NCBI RefSeq assembly: GCF_042853465.1
Contig: NZ_AP031497.1
Location: 2,418,001-2,482,000, forward strand
From: Simiduia litorea
GTDB lineage: Bacteria > Pseudomonadota > Gammaproteobacteria > Pseudomonadales > Cellvibrionaceae
Reading direction: 5' to 3'
Length of the DNA: 64,000 bases
The notes under the pieces are model-generated. The model did not search any database, was not told the origin of the DNA, and was given only the letters and a program-made list of their open reading frames with translations. Each line of letters starts with the position of its first letter. Position 1 is the first letter of the stretch. Made by a program: the position numbers and the translations under genes. Below are positions 37,308 to 45,127 of this stretch, one piece after another.

Positions 37308-37463
37308 TTAAGCGTTACGTTTTTCTGTTTGCCGTTTGCCGCCTTTTTGGCTGTCAGATTGCTGTGGTTGATGGCCTGACTTTTGGTTGTGAGCCAATTT
37401 TGAAGGCGGCAAATCCTTTTCTGTTTTTCTTTTGTCAGAATTCTGTACTTGTGGCTTTTCCAT
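37308..37463 (-). CDS. 51-residue hydrophilic hypothetical protein
   Basis: A short gene encoding 51 residues that begins MEKPQVQNSDKRKTEKDLPP and ends SDSQKGGKRQTEKRNA. It is rich in Lys, Gln, Ser, Asn and Arg, has almost no hydrophobic residues, and is strongly basic, so probably intrinsically disordered. GAGG lies six bases before the ATG, and a 12-bp hairpin follows the stop, so it looks like an independent monocistronic gene. I do not recognise a family. Composition recalls small basic stress proteins that bind nucleic acid, but no function can be assigned. Confidence 0.65.
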   Translation of the reverse strand: MEKPQVQNSDKRKTEKDLPPSKLAHNQKSGHQPQQSDSQKGGKRQTEKRNA

Positions 37464-37835
37464 AGTAACCTCGGCTAATAACCGAAACCTGCATTATTGC
37501 GGGAAGTCGGAATAATCATTATGCTTAAAACCTCACGAACCGTCGGTACGCCAGCTAACGTTAATCAGGCAAAGGTTGCACATCAAAAAGCGATTAGACC
37601 ATCAAGCTCTACTATCAAATCTTCCCCCCATGCTCCAAGCAAGTAGCATAAGAAAGTAAACGACCAAGTACTTACCCGACTTACAGGCCAATCAGAACAA
37701 TTAGAGTAATATTTACTTAAGTCTTAGTTTGTCAGCGCACAGACAACCTCAATAAACATCCATATTGTGGCTTCGACTTGTTAACCACTGAAATCAATGG
37801 TTTCAATTTAGTCAATCTAATTAAGGAAACAACCT
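37464..37835. other. Intergenic region upstream of the DUF883 operon
   Basis: About 370 bases between divergent units; promoters for the 51-residue gene and for the DUF883 gene should lie here. AAGGAAA occurs before the DUF883 ATG. No gene or structured element is seen. Confidence 0.45.
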
Positions 37836-38201
37836 ATGTCACCTACTTCAAACTCACCTGAAAAATTAAACATCAAGCAGGGAGCCGATGGTAAAAATTC
37901 CGTCAGCACAGCCGCGATGGTATCGACTGAATTTTATAACTTCGTTGCCGACATCGAAGACCTTATTAAAGAAAGCAATTTACTTACCGGGGAAGAGCTT
38001 GCAAAAGCAAAATCTGCTCTTAACAAAAGAATTACAGCTGCAAAAATATCAATGGATGGTGTTAGCAAGAGCGTCTCTCATAGAGCAGAAAGAACTGCTG
38101 CCATGGCTAATACCTATGTTCACAATAAACCTTGGCCTGTTATTGGTGTTGTTAGTGCAGTAGGGTTCTTACTCGGTTACTTGCTAGCACGCCGCCGTTA
38201 G
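37836..38201 (+). CDS. DUF883 (YqjD/ElaB-type) membrane-anchored protein
   Basis: The 121-residue protein has a helical coiled-coil body (FVADIEDLIKESNLLTGEEL, AKSALNKRITAAKISMDG) and a C-terminal transmembrane anchor (VIGVVSAVGFLLGYLLARRR). This is the architecture of YqjD/ElaB, C-tail-anchored inner-membrane proteins that bind ribosomes in stationary phase in E. coli. The start has AAGGAAA upstream. It heads a yqjDE-like operon with the next two genes. Confidence 0.88.
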   Translation: MSPTSNSPEKLNIKQGADGKNSVSTAAMVSTEFYNFVADIEDLIKESNLLTGEELAKAKSALNKRITAAKISMDGVSKSVSHRAERTAAMANTYVHNKPWPVIGVVSAVGFLLGYLLARRR

Positions 38202-38283
38202 CTCATATAAATCCACACAAATACAACGGCCATAAAACCCCAATGGGGCCTTAAAAGTCAGCCCCTTAAAAGGAACCCCTATT

Positions 38284-38667
38284 TTGATCAAAATCCTTGA
38301 CATTATGAATCTCGTTGGTTCAGCAGAAACGCCTCTACTGCGTCAACTGCAGCTTCACGGGCAGATGATCAGGTTGGACTGGCAAAAAGAGAAAGCTCGC
38401 ATATTACATCTATACCTGATGTCTCTATACGGTCTTTCCTGCTTTATCTCTTTACTTATTTCTCTAGGGCTTCTGGTACTCACTATCAGCTGGGATACGC
38501 CGTACCGAGCACTTTCAATCGTTATAGTTTGTAGCGCTTACGGATTAGCAAGCTACTTCTTCTATATCAATAGTATTAAAACCATAAACCAACCAGAAGC
38601 GCCGTTTTCAACTTCCATTAAGGAAATTAATGAAGACATCACCATACTAAAAAAACACTTGTCATGA
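38284..38667 (+). CDS. YqjE-like/holin-superfamily III membrane protein
   Basis: The 127-residue protein has two adjacent transmembrane helices (YLMSLYGLSCFISLLISLGLLVLTI and LSIVIVCSAYGLASYFFYI) flanked by charged helices (QLQLHGQMIRLDWQKEKARI). Length, layout and position after a YqjD homologue match YqjE. TTG at 38284 opens the frame with AAAAGGA upstream; ATG at 38305 is an alternative start. Function is unknown. Confidence 0.8.
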   Translation: MIKILDIMNLVGSAETPLLRQLQLHGQMIRLDWQKEKARILHLYLMSLYGLSCFISLLISLGLLVLTISWDTPYRALSIVIVCSAYGLASYFFYINSIKTINQPEAPFSTSIKEINEDITILKKHLS

Positions 38668-38942
38668 AATCATCTAACAATGAAGACGTATTGAACGAGA
38701 AATTCATAATCATAAAAAAACTCATGAATGAAAATCGTCAAAAATTAAAACTTGAGATTTCACAAGATGATAAAAAGCTACCCAGAAGTATGACCATGCG
38801 ACTTCTTGCACAAACCAAAATTGGCCAAGACATTTCACATAATAAATGGCCACATGCGGCTTTTAGATTCCTCCAAATAACCTCAAAATTATTATATAAA
38901 TTTAGACCAAATAAACCGCCCAGGGAGTCCGGAAAACCCTAG
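38664..38942 (+). CDS. Small basic protein in the YqjK position
   Basis: The 92-residue charged protein overlaps the stop of the YqjE-like gene by four bases (ATGA), so it is cotranslated. It is Lys-rich, lacks a transmembrane helix and includes NRQKLKLEISQDDKKLPRSM. In enterobacteria the third gene of this cluster is yqjK; similarity here is positional rather than by clear motif. Confidence 0.6.
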   Translation: MKSSNNEDVLNEKFIIIKKLMNENRQKLKLEISQDDKKLPRSMTMRLLAQTKIGQDISHNKWPHAAFRFLQITSKLLYKFRPNKPPRESGKP

Positions 38943-39338
38943 GCGAAAAATCGGTCAAATAAAAATTCTTCATCATGCATTATACCAACGGCCAACCAAA
39001 AACAAAAACAAAAACAAAAACAAAAACAAAAACAAATAGCATTTACAATAATTCTCATTGTACAACAATTAGATAGGAAACCAGATTAAACCTAATATTA
39101 AGAAACCCCACCTCCCCTCTTACATCGTATAGAAATATTAGACATTACCCCATCAATGTGTGTTAGCGAACCGAACCAACCAACCTGAATACGTAAAATA
39201 GCCCCTGCGAAAGCAGCCCACAGAGTGATATCTAGGACACTAAAAGCTACCAAAAATCAATTAAAAATTACTAGTCTGCAACCATTCATCAACCGACTAA
39301 GCGTAAATTATTACCCACACACTTCAAGAGTTTACATC
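38943..39338. other. Intergenic region upstream of the triple-BON gene
   Basis: About 395 AT-rich bases. The only distinct element is the CAAAAA repeat listed separately. The longer open frame reaching back to 39225 is not protein-like. AAGAG precedes the ATG at 39339. Confidence 0.45.
38997..39036 (+). repeat. Hexanucleotide microsatellite (CAAAAA)n
   Basis: Six perfect tandem CAAAAA units followed by CAAA, 55 bp after the end of the YqjK-position gene and about 300 bp before the BON gene. Tracts like this can vary in length by slippage and may bend DNA. Whether it affects expression is unknown. Confidence 0.9.
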
Positions 39339-40178
39339 ATGAAAAAAATATATCAGAAGGCATTATCGACCAGCTTATTGATTGCTGCGATTTCGCTTAG
39401 CAGTAGCGCATTCGCACTAGACAAACAGTCCCAGGATATTGTCGATGCCAAGCAAGAATCCCAAATATGGACCACCTATGCGCTCAGCCCCTACTTACGC
39501 TCTAATCACTTAGACGTTAAGGTGAAGGGTGGAAAAGCTATTTTGACTGGAAACGTAGCCGAAGACATTGATCGAGATCTCGCCAAACAGATAGCCTTAG
39601 GGGTTAAAGGGGTAAAGAGTGTCGAGAATAACATTAAAGTTGTGCCAGACTATAAGCCCACTAAAAAGCCTACAGAAGACAGGAGCTACGGCCAATACAT
39701 AGATGATGCTTCAATTACTGCAGCGATAAAATCAAAATTATTATGGAGCAAAAACTCCGACGGCATGACAACGGGTGTCGTTACTGAATTGGGGAAAGTT
39801 ACCCTGACCGGCTCCGCAGACAATGGTACAGCCAAAGAACTAGCCGGCCGATTAGCCAAGAACACCCATGGGGTTTCATCAGTAGACAACCAGCTCACAC
39901 TCAAGAAAACGGAGAATACCATGATGAAAGCTGACCCAAAGACAGCCGACCCCACTTTAAGTAAGTCCATGTCAGACAGCTGGATTACGACAAAAGTAAA
40001 ATCTACTTTCATATACTCTAACAATGTAGACAGTTCTGATATAGCTGTTAGCACAAAAGAAGGCATGGTTACGTTGGCAGGAAAAGTAGGTAGCGGCGCC
40101 GAACGTGAGCTAGCCATTGAATTGGCCCAAAACATACGCGGTGTTAAAAGTGTAAAAACTTCAGAATTAACATTCTAA
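39339..40178 (+). CDS. Triple-BON periplasmic protein (OsmY-like)
   Basis: The 279-residue protein has a signal peptide (MKKIYQKALSTSLLIAAISL, cut after AFA) and three BON domains of about 65 residues. Their cores are HLDVKVKGGKAILTGNVAED with GVKSVENNIKV; TGVVTELGKVTLTGSADNG with GVSSVDNQLTL; and SDIAVSTKEGMVTLAGKVGS with GVKSVKTSELTF. OsmY-type proteins protect the envelope under hyperosmotic stress and act as periplasmic chaperones. The ATG at 39339 gives a good signal peptide; the 38 residues upstream in frame do not. A long hairpin follows the gene. Confidence 0.9.
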   Translation: MKKIYQKALSTSLLIAAISLSSSAFALDKQSQDIVDAKQESQIWTTYALSPYLRSNHLDVKVKGGKAILTGNVAEDIDRDLAKQIALGVKGVKSVENNIKVVPDYKPTKKPTEDRSYGQYIDDASITAAIKSKLLWSKNSDGMTTGVVTELGKVTLTGSADNGTAKELAGRLAKNTHGVSSVDNQLTLKKTENTMMKADPKTADPTLSKSMSDSWITTKVKSTFIYSNNVDSSDIAVSTKEGMVTLAGKVGSGAERELAIELAQNIRGVKSVKTSELTF

Positions 40179-40204
40179 TAATTTTTAAGCTACACTTTGG
40201 ATCT

Positions 40205-40246
40205 TAATTTATAGTTTGATGACAAAAGTCACCGAACTATAAATTA
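40205..40246 (+). terminator. Long A/T-rich stem-loop after the BON gene
   Basis: AATTTATAGTTTG (40206-40218) pairs with CGAACTATAAATT (40233-40245), with one G-T pair. After one mismatch, TGAC/GTCA extends the stem to an AAAA loop. It lies 27 bp past the BON stop and a T6 tract follows about ten bases later, so it is a plausible terminator or mRNA-stabilising element. Confidence 0.6.
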
Positions 40247-40290
40247 GCTTATTGATTTTTTGTCAATAGAACACAGGAATAAAATCCACC

Positions 40291-40926
40291 ATGAACATTA
40301 GGCCAGTTCTCTATGAAAGTAACGCAAATAATCGAGGCATTGATAAATATGGTTTCTTCCTTAAAACAATAAAATCGCTGAAACAGAAAATATTTCTGTT
40401 AGAGAAGTCTCTCACCGAGCTACGCCACTACGCTCATCACGATGAATTAACTGGTCTAGCCAACCGTAGTTTACTGCGCGACCGATTACATCAAGCCATC
40501 AATCTAGCGGATCGATACGATAAAAAAGTGGGTTTACTTCTGCTAGATCTAAACGGCTTTAAGCAAATCAATGATAACTATGGTCATCATATTGGCGATG
40601 AGCTCCTTATCATGGTTGCCAAGCGATTAGGCTCTAGCATTCGGGCGACCGACTCAGTATTCCGTTATGGTGGCGACGAGTTCTTAATACTTCTTCCAGA
40701 AGTTGATGGTGAACAAGGAGCACAAGAGCTTATGAGTAAGCTGCTCGCGAACTTATCTAAGTTATATTCTATTGAAGGTAGAGACCTAATAATTACAGCG
40801 AGCATAGGTATTGCACTATACCCAGCCAACGGGGCTACACAATATGCGCTGATCAAATATGCGGATAAGGCGATGTATCAAGCTAAAAATCATGAGAAGA
40901 TGCGCATCAAAGCTCAGCTATCGTAA
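40291..40926 (+). CDS. GGDEF diguanylate cyclase
   Basis: The 211-residue protein has a short N-terminal helix (TIKSLKQKIFLLEKSL) followed directly by a full GGDEF domain: DELTGLANRSLLRDRL, LLLLDLNGFKQINDNYGHH, and the active-site loop FRYGGDEFLILLPEV. It should make cyclic-di-GMP from GTP. The inhibitory site (RxxD, five residues before GGDEF) reads RATD-SVFRYGGDEF and may be present. No sensory or membrane domain is attached, so control may come by expression or dimerisation. The 3' end overlaps the convergent Crp-family gene by 9 bp. Confidence 0.93.
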   Translation: MNIRPVLYESNANNRGIDKYGFFLKTIKSLKQKIFLLEKSLTELRHYAHHDELTGLANRSLLRDRLHQAINLADRYDKKVGLLLLDLNGFKQINDNYGHHIGDELLIMVAKRLGSSIRATDSVFRYGGDEFLILLPEVDGEQGAQELMSKLLANLSKLYSIEGRDLIITASIGIALYPANGATQYALIKYADKAMYQAKNHEKMRIKAQLS

Positions 40927-41637
40927 TGCTTGACTCGCCTCTAGTATTTTAATGCCTATCTTGTAACATGCGCAGGACTTTTTCTCTAAGCCTTTTCTAT
41001 CCAGAATTTCAATTTTTCCTCTTGTATAAGCAATAAGCGCTTTATCACTCAATTTGTGCGCAGCGATACTCACACCACTTCGCCGAACACCAAGAATACG
41101 CGCGAGGAACACATGAGTTAGATCTAGCGTATTCCCCTCTGTTCGATCGTGTGACATTAATAACCAACGTGCTAGCCTCGCCTCGATACCATGAAAATTC
41201 ACACAAACAGCCTCTTGGGAAAACTGTTGAATAACACTGTAAATATAATGTTTTAGTACAACTGCTAATGCGGGCCACAACTGTAACGCTAGATGAAATT
41301 TTTCGCTAGGCATTCGCCATGCCGTACAAGGACTTTGCACTATAGCCTGCAACGGTGATTTTTTTTCTCCTACTAAGAGTGTAACTCCTAGCATTCCCTC
41401 GTTACCAACCAAACCAATACCTAGGGGTGGATTATCAGCCGCCACGGCAAACAACGATATAAAGCCGGAAACTGGAAAATAGACATAATGATAGGGTTCA
41501 TTTGCATCAGCGAGCACTGTACCTGGAGTCAACTCTACCGATGTGCAAATACTCAGTATCTTATCTCTCGCCTCTTGCTCAACTAAGGCAATCAACTGAT
41601 TATCAATCGCGAGAGCGCTAATAGTTTGTATAGTCAT
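40918..41637 (-). CDS. Crp/Fnr-family regulator A
   Basis: The 239-residue protein has an N-terminal cyclic-nucleotide-binding-like barrel (LTPGTVLADANEPYHYVYFP, GIGLVGNEGMLGVTLLVG), a dimer helix, and a C-terminal helix-turn-helix (LARILGVRRSGVSIAAHKLS). It lacks the Fnr N-terminal cysteines and the canonical cAMP pocket Arg-Ser, so its ligand is unknown. The ATG at 41637 has AGGG upstream and is preferred to a TTG at 41655. It is paralogous to the next gene upstream and convergent with the GGDEF gene. Such regulators commonly accompany stress islands. Confidence 0.9.
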   Translation of the reverse strand: MTIQTISALAIDNQLIALVEQEARDKILSICTSVELTPGTVLADANEPYHYVYFPVSGFISLFAVAADNPPLGIGLVGNEGMLGVTLLVGEKKSPLQAIVQSPCTAWRMPSEKFHLALQLWPALAVVLKHYIYSVIQQFSQEAVCVNFHGIEARLARWLLMSHDRTEGNTLDLTHVFLARILGVRRSGVSIAAHKLSDKALIAYTRGKIEILDRKGLEKKSCACYKIGIKILEASQALR

Positions 41638-41794
41638 AAAATGACCCTGTGACAAAACATAAACCTTTAAATTAAATTAATCTAAAGTAACTTGCCTATG
41701 TAGAGTGCAGGATATAACTATTTTTCTCTGTGCGGAAGCGAACTAGACTATCGGCCAAATCAAAATTACAACGCTTACAACCACTGAATAAATC

Positions 41795-42532
41795 CTATAA
41801 ATTTAATGAATTCGATATTGGTAATAACCTATCCGTTTCCTTTTTCACGACTGCATAGCATTCGCACGACAGCTCTTCGAGCCTGCTTCGATCAAGCACA
41901 TTAATATGACCTCGTTGATAGGAAATAACACCTAGTTTTTGCAACTTTCCTGCAGCCTCCGTCACACTCTCTCTTCGCACACCAAGCATATTGGCAATTA
42001 AATCTTGGGTCATAACTAAATTATTAGTTGGCAACCTATCTAGCGACAGTAGCATCCAGCGGCACAACTGCTGATCTACAGTATGATGGCGATTACAAAC
42101 AGCAGTTTGAGCCATTTGCGTAATGAGGGCTTGTGTATAGCGTAAAAGAAGCATGAGCATTTCGCTGTGGCGACTAAATTCTTCCTTAAATTTAGCGCCA
42201 GGAATACGGTACGCATGGCCTGCACTCTGCACTATCGCCCTGCTAGGCGTACTTTCACCGCCCATAAATAATGCCGTGCCTAAAATACCTTCGTTGCCAA
42301 CCACCGAAATCTCAGCCGAGGCACCATCCTCCATCACATAGAGCATTGAAATAATACAATCAACGGGGAAGTATGCATGCTTTAGGGTACATCCTGATTC
42401 GTAAAGCACGTTCCCCAATGGTAGATGTACAAGCTCTAAGTTAGGCAATAGTCGCTCCTGCACATCATTTGGTAGCGCAGAAATTAAGTGATTTTCCCTA
42501 GGGTCATGATTCGACTTTTTTAAGGTGGCCAT
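41795..42532 (-). CDS. Crp/Fnr-family regulator B
   Basis: The 245-residue paralogue of the preceding regulator has a barrel with LGNVLYESGCTLKHAYFPVD and AEISVVGNEGILGTALFMGG, and a helix-turn-helix IANMLGVRRESVTEAAGKLQ. The C-terminal LEELSCECYAVV resembles LEKKSCACYKIG in regulator A, suggesting a duplication. No iron-sulfur or cAMP motifs are visible. It lies 157 bp upstream of regulator A on the same strand. Targets may be the island's own promoters, but no shared binding site could be shown. Confidence 0.9.
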   Translation of the reverse strand: MATLKKSNHDPRENHLISALPNDVQERLLPNLELVHLPLGNVLYESGCTLKHAYFPVDCIISMLYVMEDGASAEISVVGNEGILGTALFMGGESTPSRAIVQSAGHAYRIPGAKFKEEFSRHSEMLMLLLRYTQALITQMAQTAVCNRHHTVDQQLCRWMLLSLDRLPTNNLVMTQDLIANMLGVRRESVTEAAGKLQKLGVISYQRGHINVLDRSRLEELSCECYAVVKKETDRLLPISNSLNL

Positions 42533-42996
42533 AATTCTTCATACCCAAGAAAATTGTATTGTAGAGCAGAACACTCCTAGGCTGAACGCCTTAGAGAATA
42601 GGTAACAATCCGCAATTTCCTCTGTACCATAGCGAACATAGCATGAATCATACGCGTTTATGCGCCAACATGTTCACCTAATTTTAAAGGCGAATGATTG
42701 AGACGACACACATTACACTCTCATAGCAATCAGTTAAAAATCATTTAAGTCGTCACCCACCATCATTAGACTGTTATAAGGCATGAACACGCTTCGGATT
42801 AAAGAGTAACGTTTACCGCCCCAAGAAAATAACAACCCACGCTCTCGGCATACCGACATTGCAATATTACTTAACACCACCTTATAAATAAAAACTCAGA
42901 GGTTATGTACGCTATCTAACCGACTGCCGAATACATAACAACTAGATTAACCTACAGCACATCATCAGCTGCCCATGATTCTACGGAGCTAATCAT
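42533..42996. other. Intergenic region between regulator B and DUF4398 gene
   Basis: About 460 bases between divergent genes. It should hold both promoters; GGAG lies before the DUF4398 ATG. I see no coding frame, RNA gene or repeat. Confidence 0.45.
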
Positions 42997-43431
42997 ATGA
43001 TCAACCATAAACTCACTACAAGCGAGCTTACGCTAGACAGAAACTATGAGATTGAAAAAAATCTACTGGTAAAGTTTATGGCTCTTTCCTTTTTCCTTTT
43101 TGTTGGCGCATGCACAATGGGGCCACCCATACCCAATCAATCCCTACAGGCTGCTCAAGCGGAAATTGACAGAGCAGACCGCGAGAGAGTATCAGACTAT
43201 GCCCTACCGGATCTGAACCACGCCAGAGATAAGCTGATAGCGGCTCGAGAAGCCGCTAGACAAAAAAATATGGTTACAGCAGAGCGCCTTGCCGACCAGT
43301 CAAAAGTTAGCGCCCAGCTAGCATCGGCTAGAGCTGCAAAAATAAAAGCAACCCAAGTAAACCAGGACATGATCGATAGCATTGATGCACTGAAAGTAGA
43401 AATGCAAAGGCATACAGGAGAGATACAATGA
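42997..43431 (+). CDS. DUF4398 lipoprotein
   Basis: The 144-residue protein has a lipobox (FLFVGAC, Cys near residue 39) and a DUF4398 helical domain (QAAQAEIDRADRERVSDYAL, PDLNHARDKLIAAREAA, AERLADQSKVSAQLASARAA). The region before the signal peptide is unusually long, so the true start may be a later codon such as ATG 43078; GGAG upstream favours 42997. DUF4398 proteins typically pair with an OmpA-domain protein, as here, where the genes overlap by four bases. They probably form a periplasmic complex at the cell wall. Confidence 0.85.
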   Translation: MINHKLTTSELTLDRNYEIEKNLLVKFMALSFFLFVGACTMGPPIPNQSLQAAQAEIDRADRERVSDYALPDLNHARDKLIAAREAARQKNMVTAERLADQSKVSAQLASARAAKIKATQVNQDMIDSIDALKVEMQRHTGEIQ

Positions 43432-44246
43432 ATAAGAAAATACCAGACATACTGAAAATATCAGGCTTATCATTAGCGATTATGATAATAAATGCCTGCA
43501 CGATTCAGCCTGAGAGCCCTAATGGTGCCAGTGACGTTCGCGCCAAACTATCTGCGCTTCAGGACGACCCAACACTATCTAGTCGCGCACAACTAGCTAT
43601 TAAAGAGGCGGAAATAGCAACATTAATTGCTGAGTCACCAGAGAAAGAAAAGGCTCTCAGTGATCACCAAGTATTTATGGCAGACCGAAAAGTTGAAATA
43701 GCAATAGCCACGGCACAAACCCGCCTCCTCGAAGACCAGCGCAAGGGAATTATCGAGCAGCGAGAGACAGCTCGCCTAGACTCCCGAACACGAGAAGCAA
43801 ATTCTGCACGAAAAGAAATGCAAAGCGCACAGCAACGCAATGAAGATTTAGAGCGGCAGCTACTGGATCTAAACGCAAAAAAGAGTAATCGGGGTATGGT
43901 GCTAACGCTAGGCGATCTCCTATTTGAAACTGGCAAATCAGACCTGAAGCACGGAATAACAGAAAACCTCGATAAATTATCCATATTTCTTATTGAAAAC
44001 GATGATCGACAGCTGATTGTAGAGGGATATACCGACAATATTGGCAGCGACAGCTTCAACCTCAACCTCTCATTAAAACGTGCGGACGCCGTTAAAGCCT
44101 ACCTACTCGATCATGGTGTAGCAGACAACAGAATGCAGACCTCTGGTAAAGGAGAAAGCGCACCTATTGCTAGTAATGACACAGCAACTGGCAGACAAAG
44201 AAATCGTCGTGTGGAAGTCATCATTCCCGACCAGACTACTGAATAG
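43428..44246 (+). CDS. OmpA-domain lipoprotein with coiled coil
   Basis: The 272-residue protein has a lipobox-like IINAC near residue 24, a DUF4398-like helical and coiled-coil stretch (residues 40-150, rich in Glu, Arg and Ala), and a C-terminal OmpA peptidoglycan-binding domain (TLGDLLFETGKSDLKHG, IVEGYTDNIGSDSFNLNLSL, NRRVEVII). It should link the outer membrane to peptidoglycan. ATGA overlap with the upstream gene indicates cotranslation. This type is frequent in stress-responsive envelope loci. Confidence 0.9.
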   Translation: MNKKIPDILKISGLSLAIMIINACTIQPESPNGASDVRAKLSALQDDPTLSSRAQLAIKEAEIATLIAESPEKEKALSDHQVFMADRKVEIAIATAQTRLLEDQRKGIIEQRETARLDSRTREANSARKEMQSAQQRNEDLERQLLDLNAKKSNRGMVLTLGDLLFETGKSDLKHGITENLDKLSIFLIENDDRQLIVEGYTDNIGSDSFNLNLSLKRADAVKAYLLDHGVADNRMQTSGKGESAPIASNDTATGRQRNRRVEVIIPDQTTE

Positions 44247-44579
44247 AGGCTGATTTTCAGCTTTAATTAACCGAAAATGACGATGAAAAAAAGGGCCACC
44301 CCTGCAGGATTAAAAATTTCGGGATCAACAGTTGGAACCAACTAAAGATAGAACAATATTTGACCGCTTAATCCAAGGATATCTCAAGACGGCAACAGTC
44401 CGCGGCCCCCCAAAAATCTCAGCAGGCTGCTACCCATCACCGGTATTTTCACACACAAGCAGCACGACGACATGCTACCGATTTAGAAGCACCAAAAAGA
44501 CTGACCACTAGTTTTTTATTTTAATACCAGTCTTTTTACTATTACGAGCGCAATTAACATGAAAGCGAGCTCATACTCT
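44247..44579. other. Intergenic region after the OmpA-domain gene
   Basis: About 330 bases between convergent genes. It holds only very short open frames and no convincing hairpin terminator or repeat. Confidence 0.45.
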
Positions 44580-44813
44580 CTAACCACGTAATCGCCCGTC
44601 CAACTGATCAACAATACCAGCCCACTCAGCATCTTCTTCTATGGCATCTCTTAGAAACCTTGCTTTATTCGGCGACCAAAAAGAGGCTTGATCAATGCGA
44701 ATACTTTTATCTAGTTTGTGCTCATCCACAAATCGATTAATAAAATCGTCATCACTTGGCAGGCCTAGCTGCGAGAATAATGCACCCAAGGTGTTAAATT
44801 CAATATTCACCAC
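44580..44813 (-). CDS. DUF2789 family protein
   Basis: The 77-residue soluble protein matches DUF2789 over its full length (LGALFSQLGLPSDDDFINRF, ASFWSPNKARFLRDAIEEDA, WAGIVDQLDGRLRG). AGGAGG lies just before the ATG. Function is unknown; the family is common in gammaproteobacteria and usually monocistronic. It marks the right end of the stress-gene cluster. Confidence 0.9.
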   Translation of the reverse strand: MVNIEFNTLGALFSQLGLPSDDDFINRFVDEHKLDKSIRIDQASFWSPNKARFLRDAIEEDAEWAGIVDQLDGRLRG

Positions 44814-45127
44814 TCCTCCTTATACTGTTTACTTACTCGACGGCCATCCCGAAACGGAATCACCCACCCTTTAACCACCCTACGCCGATATGAACATATA
44901 ATCTATTAGCCTACACACCCAAAGGGTTTAGTTAATGTAGAAACCACTGAAATAGGAAAAAATTAACAATACGAGATAAAACTAGGAAAACATAATTTCA
45001 CTAACATTAACACTAAAAATATAGAATCATTAATCTAAGTGCTCGATAAAAATCAATAGAATTTCTATGAGACAATAATTTTAGACAAGATTACGTCACA
45101 AAAACTTACCGGAAAGGTTAATAAGAT
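44814..45127. other. A/T-rich promoter region upstream of fadE
   Basis: About 310 strongly A/T-rich bases between divergent genes, probably containing the fadE promoter. GGAAAGG lies about ten bases before the fadE ATG. No FadR-like operator could be identified by eye. Confidence 0.45.

Noticed and set aside
38997..39036. CRISPR-like repeat
   Set aside because: It is a continuous hexanucleotide microsatellite without spacers; no cas genes are present in the window.
3002..44813. Prophage or integrative element with integrase
   Set aside because: No integrase, transposase, recombinase or conjugation gene was found in or around the island, and the tRNA genes are not at its borders.
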